From the NCBI GenBank assembly GCA_905250075.1, contig CAJNOP010000028.1:817522-881521 (forward strand): a stretch of DNA of 64,000 nucleotides, read 5' to 3'. The notes under the pieces were generated by a model. It did not search any database. It saw only the letters and a program-made list of their open reading frames with translations, and was not told the DNA's origin. A program made the position numbers and the translations under genes. This DNA is from Rotaria sp. Silwood1. Its lineage: Eukaryota; Rotifera; Eurotatoria; Philodinida; Philodinidae. How positions within the stretch are numbered: position 1 is the stretch's first letter; each line of letters opens with the position of its first letter. Below, piece by piece: positions 12,509-24,890 of the stretch.

Positions 12509-14185
12509 CTAAGTTATTTTTTCGTTTGTACGATTGTACGTGTTAGTAAAGTAATAGCAGCACTTTGAATAGCTGTAATTTCCATAATTAAATTTTTTTG
12601 AACATTATCATGAACTAAATCAATATCATAACGTTTTTCTCTACAGTTAAAAAAAAAATATGAAAATTTATATAAAATTTTATTAGAAAAGTTTTTTTTT
12701 TTTTATTATTTAATTGATTTGTTAATCTTGTTTGAACAATATGTAAGTTATCTTGATGTGATTGAAGATGTTTTTTTCAATATGAATAAAATAAAATTCT
12801 GTTGTATAGATTTCTTTTTCTATTTCACTTCGTTTTACTTCTTATTTACCTTTCCATTTTTAATGTAATCTCAACGTTAAGCTAATTATAAACAAAGAAA
12901 AACCAAGAAGTTACAGTTGTTTTTCTTGTTTTTTTTTCGCTTTTTATGTATTGTATTAAGGATGTACTGTGTTGGTGGAAATACTAAGAGTAAGTCACCA
13001 TCAAGAAACTCACTAGGACACTGATTACATTAGCATCGGTGTTTATGATAACATTTAGACACGAAACCTATAAAAATATGCTTTTTTTTAAATAACCTTG
13101 TCTTCTGGTGCATTAGTGAACACGAATGCTTGTGTGGTTTATGAGCACTAACTATAATTACAAGGAAACATTTTCAAACGGATAGATTCTTTTCTCACCA
13201 CAAGTTACTAGATTATAGGTTATTGACTATGTCGATTCAGAAATTAACAACGAGAAATCTCCTTATGCCTTTACATGCTGAGCTTCTAGACTAGCAAAAA
13301 TTTCTCTAAAATTGTTTTAAATTAACTCCGATCATAGAGCATATCGAGTTATCTATAAGTCAATCATCTTTTCTGTTTTCATAAAATAAGTTTTGTGTAC
13401 AATAATATCATCTTGAATACTTTTGCATATAAATTTTGATATCTCTCTGTTGTTTGAATTATAGATAGTCAAGAAAATGAAATTTAATGTCGCATCATAA
13501 TATCTTTGTATAATTTTCGATTAAGATTTATATTTAAGATCGATAAAAAACAAAATTAATAATATATAATCGTTTTCTTTTTATTCTATTCTCATTTATA
13601 TGCTGATTGTTCATTTCCGTTTCCGTTTTTATCGAGTGAAAATTGAACTTTGCCGACTAGTTAATTCAAAATTATTGAAAATTTTAATGAAGTTCTAACA
13701 GCTATTTTAAAGCTGACGTTTTCTGTAATGTAATTTTCAATTAGAACACAATCTCGGGAAAATATTTAAGCCGATTAAAACAAAGCTATTTTCTAGTTTT
13801 CTTTTTTTCTATTTTAGTATATTAATTGAATTTAAGTTAGATATCAAATCTTATTATCATAGTATAGTTTTCTTTCAAAACTATTCAGTAAATAGTCTTT
13901 TCAAAGTATATGTTCACTATATTGTATTTTTTTAAATCATCTTCAACATTTATAAATATTTATTTATTGTTATGCATATTCTTGATATTCACCAAGTTTT
14001 TTTTTATTAACATCAGTTAGAGTTCGTTCAACGGTATCACGTCCTTCTTGATCAAGTCGAGCACATTCAAGAATAAGTCGTTCGACGACAACTTGATCTC
14101 GTTCAGTATTTTTATGTTTAACTCTCGATACAAGTGTCCATTCTTTAGATGTAAATCGTCGTGGACATGTTACAACTTTAGCCAT
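12509..14185 (-). pseudogene. TEKT2: Tektin-2, first half (damaged)
   Basis: Exon 14185-13993 encodes a tektin-2-like start: MAKVV, RRFTSKEW, then DVNKKKL, ending in a GTGAAT donor. Weaker pieces follow: KWK near 12850, EVKRSEIEKEIYTTEF near 12800 and HLQSHQDNLHIVQTRL near 12740. Exon 12640-12509 encodes EKRYDIDLVHDNVQKNL, the tektin REKR...LVHD signature. The last exon ends AG|GTAATG and joins the 8325 exon in frame (giving LRLMRKAHYMLDRDLKDKF), exactly where tektins continue. Lesions: an in-frame TAA at 12514-12516, a frame change at the T run 12771-12777, a TAA in the KWK piece, and no donor after the middle piece. The gene is therefore probably dead. The innexin lies inside its last large intron (12508-8326). 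Confidence 0.7.
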
Positions 14186-14741
14186 CTTTATTGATATGCA
14201 ATTCGTTAGCAGTTTCTTTTTACAATTGATGGAAACAAGTTGCCATTAACAACTAATGTTACCATAGAAGAATCTTTTAAAGAACATTTTCTAGATGTCG
14301 CAATATATTTTTTCATAAATTTCATTCTTGTTTGTTCTTTTTTTTTTGAAGTGAGTATAAGTAAAAAACGAAAATCAAAGGTTTAACTATGGCTCCATAT
14401 TCAAATAATGAACTAACCGGAACCATTATTTCAAATATAAATACTAGTAGTATAAGAAATCATTAAAATTCATTATTAGCATATTCTCATATTTCATTCA
14501 ATTGAAACTCAATAGGAGAAGAAGAAAAACAATACTGTATTAAGTAAAATATAATTTTTACTAAGAAAGTTTTTCAAATTCTTTAAATAAGATAAACAAC
14601 GAAGTTTAGCAATAGTGTTTTAATAAATCAAAAATATATACTCATTTGAACTTTCAAATCATTCTCATTTTTTTTTCTTCAATAAATCTATATCTTTGTT
14701 GTTTTTTTTTTTTATTCTTCTCAAGATAAAAAAGAAAATCA

Positions 14742-15961
14742 ATGTCGACATCACCAACAAATCTTGAAATTCAAGGAAGTTTTATGCGTGTACCACCACC
14801 GAAAGAAGTATCAAAATCGCTTGAACGACGTCAATCATCAGAAGAAGCACAAAAACCTGTAGAACGACGTTCAATAACTTTAACTAATCGATCATCAGTA
14901 GTTACACCAGCACTACGTAAAAATGTTCCAACAAATGCAACGAAAATTGAAACAAAACAATCAATTAAAAAATCTGATGACAGTGATACAATGAAAATAA
15001 AAATTTCTAATCTTGAAGATGAAATTCGTCGTCTTAAACGACGTATTGAAGAATTAGAAAAAGAAGTCGCTGAATTACAAAAACAAATTAAAACAAAAGA
15101 TAAACGTGTTGCTGAATTAACCAAAGAAAATGAAGAACTTAAAAAACGAGTAAATTTTCTTTTATGTTTTGATTTTTTTTTTTTGTATTAATTATTCGTT
15201 TGGTTTTTGTTTTGCAATCAGGAATTAAATTATCAAAAACAACTTGAAGATTTTCGTTTGGAAAATGATCGTTTAAAAAATGAAAATGAACGTTTACAAG
15301 CTGAAGTTGATCGTCTTCAAGCTATATATAAATCAGCTAATGATTCATCAGCTGAATTAGATGCATTAAGAGAACATGTACAATTTAGAAAAAAAAAAAT
15401 ATATTTATTTTTCTAAATAATTTTTTGTTTTAGTATGAAAGACAAATAGAACAAATGCGACAAGAACATGCTCGAGAATTAAAAACTCGTGATGATAAAA
15501 TAGCATTTCTTAAAAAACAAATAAGTGATTCATTAAAAGATAATTCTTGGTATCAATTTAATTTTTGTTTTCTATAATTTCAAATTTATATTTTTTTTTT
15601 TTTTGAATTTTATAGGGAACGACAACAACAAATTGAAGAATTAACAAAACAACTCAAACGAACACATGATGAATATGAATTACTTCGTCAAAAATTACTT
15701 CAATATCAAAATAAGAAAGGAGTAAAGATGTTTTCTTTTGTTTGATTTGAAAATATTTTTTTAATTCTATAGACATCAAATTGTGGAAATTGTTCTGATA
15801 TGACTATTAAAATTGAAGAAAAAACTAAAGCTTTACAAGAAAAAGATACAATTATACAAGAATTATTAACACTTATGACAAAATTTAAAAGTCAAATTTC
15901 AAATCAAGATGAACTTACGAAATTATTATCAATATATAATAATACATCACTTCGTCATTAA
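14742..15961 (+). CDS. Coiled-coil protein, family not recognised
   Basis: Five exons, 14742-15149, 15222-15377, 15434-15549, 15616-15721 and 15773-15961, with introns of 51-72 bases, close in frame to 324 residues. The first ~80 residues are Ser/Thr/Arg-rich and probably unstructured (VERRSITLTNRSS). Residues about 83-260 are an almost continuous charged coiled coil (ISNLEDEIRRLKRRIEELEK and similar heptads). The end carries a CGNC motif, a further short coiled coil and a tail ending SLRH. There are no membrane or catalytic motifs. A structural or scaffold role is likely from composition only. It starts about 560 bases from the tektin-2 first exon, divergently, so the two may share a promoter region. 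Confidence 0.85.
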
Positions 15962-18900
15962 ATTGTGAATTTTTTTTTTTATACATATTTTTCTTTTTAA
16001 TCCGTTCATGATCTTACAACTAATATTAACAAAAAAACATATTTTTACATGTCTCCTCTTTTTTTTTTTTTATAAATTTAGTTTCATATTATTAACTCAG
16101 CAACGAAAGAATTTTATTCAGTATTTTGTTTTTCATTTCTTTGCATTTGGTTTTGTGCTTTTTTTTTTTTGATAGCACTGAATAATAAATTACAAAAGTG
16201 AAGCTCGATATTTGAGCGATTATTTTTATGAATAAGACTATGTAAAATGTTTATTTAAAATTGCTTATTCAAATTTAATGATAATCTTTTACTTTATATT
16301 AAATTACGAATCACTACATAATTATAACAAATGATGCGAAAGATTGTTGACACAAGGTTTTTTTTTTCATTATTGATCCGTTTGAAAGTATTCTAAACGA
16401 ATGAAACACTATGGATTAGAACTAGTAGAAGATCGTGCTCTTTCTGAATATGATCTCAGAAATGTTCTATCTATTTTTGCTTGAAAATAGTACGAAAAAC
16501 TTTTCAAAAAGTGCTGAAAAATTTGTTTAGATTGTCAATACATATATTTTTGTGCAAACGCTTAGAAGTATTTATCTTTGTAATTTTTCAGAACGAAAAC
16601 TTGTTTACAAAATGTAATATCGAATTCAATTGTTGCTTTTAGTCAAATGAAACTATAAGTATCTTCTCAGAAACTTAATTCCATGTGAAGTGACTTTTCA
16701 AATTGAAACTGATAGAAAACATTTGTTACAATAATTTATTAGCATAAAAAAAAAATGAAATCGAATAGAAAATATTGTAGGCCTGATTTTGCTCTACAAG
16801 CTCATATATGAACAAAAGTTTTAATGTTTGATTTTGTACTCGGATAAGAAAATAAGAAAAAATATTCAGATCTTTCAAATTTCTTCCGACTACTTTCGAA
16901 TAAAAATAGACAGAAAATTTGTGATCTCCTATTCAAAAAGAACACTAAATGTAGATTTTAACTTAAGTATGTTTTGTTCGGACGGAATACTTTCAAACAT
17001 TTTTAGTCTAGAAACCTTCACATCACTCTTTATGTTGATATAGAAATCGTATGAAATAACTGAGATACTTTTCAAAAAAAAACTTTTCTTACATCAAAAA
17101 GCTTTCAAATGTAAGTGGTTATTATTCATGATACCTAGTATCAATAATCTTTAGTCATAATATTCAATAGTACTTCTATTGGTAGATGTATCAAGCAGAA
17201 ATAAAATGTATATAACATTTACTACTGTCGATAGACGCGATATTACACACTTTGCTGAATAAAATAACACTTAGTTTACAAGATGTTTAGATATATATTT
17301 TTTTACTGAAAAAAAAAAAAAAAAAAATGTAATCTAGTTATTTTATTATTTTAGAATATTTTACGTTTCTTTTCTTCAATGCTCTAATCTTTTTTTGATC
17401 ATATAAGAAAAACAACGAACATGAGTTTTGTCGCTTATCATCTGTTTTATTATGTCAATAGAAATCGTTTTTTGATGTATTGTTTATCATTAAAAAAAGA
17501 TCTGTGTACAGCCTATATTCTGGTAGTATGAAGAAAGTATACAAAAATATTTTATCAAGAATTTCTATTAATAATTCTAGTCTAAGCCATTATGATTAAT
17601 AAAAGAATTCATCTATATAAAAACAGATCATTTTCATTTACAAAATGATTTTCTCTCCTTTTTTACTCAAGAGTATAAATATAAATCAAGGTTTAGGTAG
17701 ATAGTAATTATTAATAAAATGTAGTGATTTAAAAAGAAAAAAAACATTTTCATACTTTACTGAGTAAATAACTATTTGTAGATACATCTATTTGAATTGT
17801 TTTATTCTTTAAACGATAAGACACAAGAAGTATTATATTGAGTTATTACTTAAAATTTCATTGATTTATTTTTTTGGAAAAATAACAGAAAAAAATCAAT
17901 GATTCGTAGACAAGACACAATTTATTACAAGATTGATATTAACATTTTAAAAGTATTTCATTAAAAAAACCAAGTGACATCTTTAATATTTTTGATTTTT
18001 CTTTTTTCAATTTTGTGTTTCACAACTTATCAAATATTTATGGTCGGAAGAAGATTGAGGTCATTTAGTCCGTTATTTGATGTACATAATCATTATTAAA
18101 TTGTTATCTATATGATTCGTGTAGGTGAGGTTATTATCTTCTTGCAAATATTAGTTGTAGCCAAGTTTTATTTAAACAAAAAAACAAACTTGGTCAATAT
18201 TTCCTTTGATACTTAAGGAACTTTATTTATTTTAATTTGCTAATTGCATGAATCGCAAGTCATCATGAGAATGACTGCTCTATGCTTCACAGTGTGCTTT
18301 ACTGCAATAATGTAAAATGATATGTAATTTATCTATATTCGAAAGCAAGAAAAATCACATATTTGCAAGATTATATATTTGTGCATTTGTGAAAAAGCGT
18401 TAAAATGAGTAAAAATGACGTATATTGTCTACACTATATACCTATAGGCTAAAAGAAAAACTAACAAACTCTAAAAACAAAATATAAATAACCGTTGGGT
18501 AAACTTGCTTATTATGTTCATGTTCTCTGTTGACTCTTCTTTAGTGAGTAATGATTCCATAGAATTCTTATTGACTCAAATAACATATTGTCGATCTCAT
18601 TTCTAATTCTATTCGGCTTGATTCAACAAATAATAAATAACAAATCACTAAAATTTAACATCACCAAACTTCACAGATAATTTAATTATTCAATAAAATA
18701 AATCAAAGAACTTTTTTTTTTTCTTTTATAAAAATCTTCATCATATATAAATCAAATAAAATAAGACAAACTCAGCAAATAAATAGAAAATTGTCTTTCA
18801 TGAAATTAATCAGACCCGAAAGATATAGACCATCATCGTTTGTCTTATCCTGTTACCAAGGCTCGATCCACACCTTTCTATTTTCGAATACTTCAATCAT

Positions 18901-19488
18901 TTGAACTAAAATTTTTTTCTTCTTTCTATTCATCAAATTAATACAATAATATATATATATATTTATGTATATATATACGAAGAAACGAGCAACAGTAAAT
19001 ATATTCGGTGTAAGAATAAATGAAAAAAAGAAAACAAAAAACATTCAATAGGTAGAAAAAAGAAAACGAGAAAACAAAACAAAAAAAAAAACAAAAGATT
19101 ATTCATTATTTATTCCTTCTGCACCTATACAGATCATATTCTTATTATTTATCATTCTCGAACATGTCAATAGTGGCCTGAGGATAATAATCAGTTAAAC
19201 TAAAAACAAAGAGCAATGCACACACAACACACACACACACACACACATATACACATTAATTTTTTATCATTTAGATTTTTCAGAATAGAACATAAGAACA
19301 AAGACGAATCGTGCGCACACACCGGAAGATGAAAAACAAAAAAACAAAACAAACGATTGTCAACATATTGAATAAATCTATTGATGGCAAATCACAGCAA
19401 AATATTCGAGAATAGAAATGGAATGTGATTAGAAATAAGAAGAAAAGAAAAAAAAGACAAAAAAAAAAAGAAAACAAAAGAAAACATT
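15962..19488. other. Intergenic, nothing coding recognised
   Basis: AT-rich spacer. A run of about 18 A lies near 17310-17327, and an (AC)n microsatellite at 19219-19248. Scattered short frames lack splice-consistent structure. Confidence 0.5.
19219..19248. repeat. (AC)n microsatellite
   Basis: Alternating A and C with one slip, just downstream of the PRDM-like gene. Confidence 0.85.
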
Positions 19489-22400
19489 TTACGTTGAAGA
19501 TGATGTTGCTTGTTGTTGACCTGTTTCATCAATATCTTCAATTGATAATGAATTTGTTTCTAAATCATCATCTTCTTCACCATCAATATCTTCTTCAATT
19601 TCATCATCATCATCATCTTCATCGGATATTTCACTTGAATCTTCATCATCTGTTGAATTTTGTGGTAAATTTTCATTTGTATTTATATTTAAATTAAATG
19701 ATGATAATGGTATTGATGATGTATATGGAATTTGTGATAATGAATTTGTTGCATTTCGTTCATATTGTATTGGTATTAATGATGGTGATGATGATGATGA
19801 TGTTTGAGATAAATGTTTTTTCATATGTCGATCAAGATTTGTTTGTTGTCCAAAACATTTATCACAATGTGTACAACGAAATGGTCGTTCACGTTTATGA
19901 ATATTTCGTATATGACGTTGTAAATTTGATGAAATAGAAAAACTTCGATTACAAAATTTGCATACATATGGTTGTTCTCGTAAAAAAGAAAAAAGAAAAA
20001 CAAACAACAATAAGAATCTTTGTAAAAATAATTTTGATTCAAATTTTTATATGAATAATATTTTTCATGAAATAAGTCAATTAACCAAATGATTGTTAAA
20101 TTCATATTCATTTCGATATGATTTTATTCATATAAATTGATGTCATACTTAACATTTTATTTCGATTGACTTTATTGAACTAAATGTTCTCAGATTTTAG
20201 TTTCTCAGCTGTCACATATAAGTAATGAAGAGTTAAAATGTATAGAAAAACTATCAAAATGTTTATCTATAGTGATTTTCGATTGGTGGGAATATTTCGT
20301 TTTCTTCCAATCATATCACAAAAACAGAAAATAATAACTTTATAATATTATAAATACAATATGTATATTTGAATTACTATACAACAAAAATGACGTATTA
20401 GATAACTTTATGAGAAAAAATAATTCAAACGATTCAGAGCTTTTGCAGCAGCAGTGGTTATTCGATTGTGGGATGTAAAATCTTCCAATAGTCAACAATT
20501 TTTATTTTTCCTTAATACAGATGAAATTTTCATTTTGCATAGCTAGTAAAAGAAAAATATTCTCTCTTTACGAAAAACTGCTAGCCTTGCAGTGTCGATT
20601 GCTGCATACCACTACTGTGCAGTGATGCCTCTCTTGCCCCAGTCTTGGTATCCTTGGAACACTTCTGAGTATCCGTACTCATATTATATTTGCAAGACTA
20701 GGAAGTCGACGAGAATAAAAAGTTATTTTTTCAAGATATGACTATGTTATTAGGTTTTTTTTACAACCGATAATATAAGATAGACCAGAGGATTTCGCTC
20801 TGAAATTTTGTTCCTATACTCATTTTTATAAAAAATTCAATATCTCGAAAAAAAAACCATTTTAGTTGCAACATTCCGCATCTGTAAGGATCATAAGACT
20901 TGTACACGAGTAAAATTTCATATCGATATTCTGTTATTTAATCCTTGTGTAAATCTTCTAAAAGGGTCATATATTTTATAGGTACATTTATGTATCCTTA
21001 AGCTTCTAGGGTTTTTATAATTTTGCTAATGAGAGAGGCACTTGAATCGTTATCCACCGTTTAAACTCTACAAGGAAGTCTCGATAGGATTAGAATAACC
21101 TCAAGATGACTCGTTTTTTTGTTGAATTTTTGAAAGCGTATCAAAATCGTTTTACTAACTTTTTCGATTTGCCTTTAACTGAAAAATCAAAAAACAGTAT
21201 TTCGTCCTGAAATTTCCCTCAAATAAAAGATAGAATGGCTCATCCAATATTTTAAAATTTTCAACCTAGAATAATGTTCTTGTATCGAATTTCGAAAAAA
21301 ATAATCGTTTGCTGTCATCAGAATGATATAAAAATCGAGTTTACTTGAAAATTCAATATCTCAACAAACTAAAATATTCTTTTCGAATGAAACCTTAGAA
21401 GTTATTAAATAGATCTATGGATAAAATTTCAAGTTGAAAATTTTCTCAGTTGATTTTCAGTAAATAAAAAAATTTTTGGTAAAACAATCATAATTTGTCT
21501 TCAAAGATCTATCGAAATGAACTCCTTACTTTTTTACTATTAATATTCTCACTAAGTCAAATATGAATTCAAACAATGAATGATTTTCTTTTCTTTAAAG
21601 ATACTTATCTGTATGTGTTCTAAGATGTCGAGTAAGATTTGCACTACGTGGAAATGTTTTTGAACAATAAGTACAACAATATCGATCTCGACTTCTAATT
21701 ATTGTTTTATCATTTGTTGATAAAAAAGATTTTTTTTCAAATGATGATATTGTTTGTGGACTTGATGATGATGATATTGGTGTTAATGGTCTATGTTCAT
21801 CATATTCTTTTATTTGTTTTTTACCTAATGATAATAAATGATGATGACTTTCATTATCATTATCATCGTCATCATTATTATTATCATTATTATCATCATT
21901 AATTTGTTTTTCAATAAAATTTTCATCAGTTTTTTTTAATTTTTTTTCTTGTTTACCACCAAATACATGTGATATATGTTGATTATTATAATCATATCGT
22001 TTATTTATAATTGAATAATCAATTGGTTGATCAATTGATGATTGTCTTGTACGTTTATATGTTTTTGTTAAATCTATTGGTTCATTTATTGATGATAATG
22101 ATAAATCTGTTTTATTTGTTTGATTTAATAATGATGATGTATCAATAAATGGTATGAAAGCAGCTAAATTTGGTGTAACTGTTGTTGTTGTTGTTGTTGT
22201 TGTTGCTGTGGGAAAATGTCGTTCTTTACATGAACTTCTATAAGAAAAAAAAAATTTTTTTTTTTTTTTTCTTGCAAAATTAAACAACAAAAATAAAAAT
22301 CTTTTAATTTTACCGATGTTTATTTAATGCAACATGACTTTGAAAGGATTGACCACAATCTCTACAATCGATTTGTGTACGCGCATTTGCATGTGATCGT

Positions 22401-24890
22401 TTATGACGACATAAATTGGAAAATTGTGTATAAGATTTTGTACAAAACTAAATAGAAACACAAAAAAAAAAAATATTTTTCTTATTTAGTTTTTTTTTTT
22501 TTAAAGAAAGCATTTTCCTTACTTCACATTTCCATGGTTTAACACTTGAATGAATATTTCTATGTTGTTTTAAACCCGATGATGTTTGAAAACTTTTTCC
22601 ACAATCAGTACATGAATAAAGACGATTTTCACATTCACTTGTTTCACTTGAATTTGATGCATTTCCATTAATATTTGTTGTTATTGTACCATTGATAATC
22701 ATGTCGGTGTGATCATACATTCTAAAATAGAGAAGACATGCACATATATAATTCTCGTCTTTTTTTTTTTTTTTTTTGCTCCGGTCGGAAGTTGTCGAAC
22801 GACGTACATTCTTAAAATTGAAGTTTGACTGATTAAATATGAATCGCTAGGGAAAGAAAAAGAAGGGAAAAGACGCACACTATTCTTCTTTTTTTTTTTT
22901 TTCTTCTTCTTGTTGAATATATTAAAATTGCAGCATATATTTGTTTTTATCTGCTTATACAATATATTTCACTAATTAACAGTTTTTTTTTTCTTCTTGT
23001 CTCGTTTTGGAAATAAAGAAAACAATTTCTATCCAACGGCGAAAATAATTTTCTGGTTTTTTTTTTTTTTTTTTTCTTTACCTATGTTGATGATCATTTG
23101 ATTCATTCTTTACAATCATTTCATTTGCTAAAATAAAAAAAAAAAAAGGAAAATTGAAGCACGTGCTTTGGTTTTTTTTTTTGTGGTTGTTGTTGTTTTT
23201 CTTTTCTTACTATCTTGATTATCATCATCAAAATGTTTATTGTCTTGTTGAATTAGATTTGTACATTTCATAATCATTTGTTCATTTGATTGTTCTTGAG
23301 ATTCTAAATGAATAAATAAAAATCAAATTTCACACATATACAAAAATGAACTCATTATCCATCAATGAGTACGATGTTGATATACATATGCATGATACAA
23401 TAAAATAAAACGAAAAAAAAAAAAAAAAGAAATCTCTCTATATCGTTTTTAACAACAAGAAATATATGTATGATAATGAGCCGACAGAGTGTCTCATACA
23501 TTTGGTGCCCCGGCTGCTACCTATAAAATGTGCATCTATTTGACAAGAGACAGAGAGAGAGCGAAGAAAGAGATTGTCTATCAAAAAAAGAAAATGAAAA
23601 AAAATGAAAATCACTAACTTACTATCGTTTTTTTTATTCAAATGAAAGATGCTGAAAGACATGAGATTGTCATCGAATGAATTTTTATCTCTTTTCTTTT
23701 TCTCATTCTCTATGATTCTCTTATTCTCTCTCACCTGAATAAAGAATACAAGAGATGCCAATAGATTTTCGTTTGTGTTCGTTCTTTCTCTCTTTTTTTT
23801 TTCTTCTTTTCTCATAATGATTCCACCTGAGCGAATGTGTATTGCTTCTGCGGATTTTTCTTTTTTTTTTTCGTTTCTGACTCTTATTCTCTCAATCAAA
23901 ATGAAAGAATTGGACATCGCTGCAGGCCATCATGTCTCATTTCTATACACTCTGTTTCCAGACGATGATTATCCATGCTGTGAGCTTGTCACCTCATTCA
24001 TAAGAGGTCGATATATAGATAAATATCGTAAATATGACACTACCTTCGTTCGAAATTTTTTTTTCTTCTTCTTCTTCTTTTTTTTTATGATCGTGTGTAA
24101 TCCTCAACTGAATCAACATATAAAGGATAAAGATAATATTCAGACATATATATATATATATATTATATACGCGGTAAAAAGAAAAAGAAAAGAGATAAGT
24201 TTTCGATGTGCACATCTCGAATTTTTTTTTTTGAAAGCATATGCGCACCTACACAGGTCAATATTTGTCCATTGTTTTTTCCCTCCTTCGTCATCATCAT
24301 CCCAGACAGATAATAGGCTCTGTTGAGTGAAGTATGTATATGAGATAAAAATACTGATGAAAGAATCATATTACCCTCAAACGATATATATATATATATA
24401 TATGTATGTTTTATGTGCGAGACAATTTCATCTTTTTTTTTTCAATTGTTTTATTCAAAGAAAATTTAAATGTTTATTCAATAGATACAGGTTCCATTAA
24501 AATTATGTTTCAATTTTGAAAACAAAATGACTAAAACAAGCGTCGGTAACACGTTGATATTTCATAACAAAAAAGAAATAGAGAAAAAAGAAAATTTAAA
24601 TTTGTTGTTAACACATTTGTTTTTTTGAAAATGAATTCTATTTAGAAAATTTTTCAACGATGAAATGTATCACACATGCTAATGGAGGATATGTCGATGT
24701 TTGTTAATCGTGATTTTTATCTTTAGCAAATGAGAGGATTAACAATTTGTGTACTTAGTTTATTATCAAAACAAGATTTGTTCCTGTCGATTAACACATT
24801 TTTTTTTTGCTCATTTTACTTACCATGATATGTTGTAGAAGGAGGAGACGGAACCGAAAGACGTTTGGCTGCTTTCGTCTTGAGTCGCAT
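19489..24890 (-). CDS. MECOM: PRDM3/PRDM16-type zinc-finger regulator lacking PR/SET
   Basis: Seven exons read downward, 24890-24824, 23303-23211, 23127-23082, 22721-22523, 22447-22314, 22237-21609 and 19979-19489, give 552 residues in frame. The start [11 protein letters not shown] resembles the MRSK.RARKL start of vertebrate MECOM/PRDM16. Six fingers follow: [14 protein letters not shown] and [18 protein letters not shown], a C2HC finger, then the separate trio [32 protein letters not shown] and [14 protein letters not shown]. These are near-identical to the last three fingers of EVI1 domain 1 and to all of domain 2. PIDLT near residue 233 fits the PxDLS/T CtBP-binding pattern. An acidic tail ends the protein. 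No PR/SET domain or first fingers are present. It is probably a DNA-binding transcriptional repressor or activator. The last intron is AT-AC (listed separately). Confidence 0.9.
19980..21608 (-). other. AT-AC intron in the PRDM-like gene
   Basis: The exon end ACACATACAG is followed by ATAAGTATCT. The next exon starts GAGAACAACC after ...CTTTTTTAC. Splicing A(21608)T...AC(19980) restores the THTGEQPY finger linker, conserved in EVI1, and keeps the whole 552-codon frame. No GT-AG choice nearby does. The donor ATAAGT resembles the major-spliceosome AT-AC class more than the U12 ATATCC consensus. The intron (1629 bases) contains only diverged repeat-like sequence. Confidence 0.8.
24145..24403. 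repeat. Two (AT)n microsatellites in intron 1 of the PRDM-like gene
   Basis: AT runs lie at about 24145-24162 and 24385-24403, within the 1.5-kb first intron. Confidence 0.8.

Noticed and set aside
20441..20660. Less AT-rich patch with CAGCAG and CTGCA repeats inside the AT-AC intron
   Set aside because: Short imperfect inverted matches only; no stable element boundary or coding potential.
23438..24369. Several 60-180-codon frames on both strands near 23.4-24.4 kb
   Set aside because: They are low-complexity (Lys/Glu or Phe/Ser runs) inside intron 1 of the PRDM-like gene and lack splice-consistent structure.
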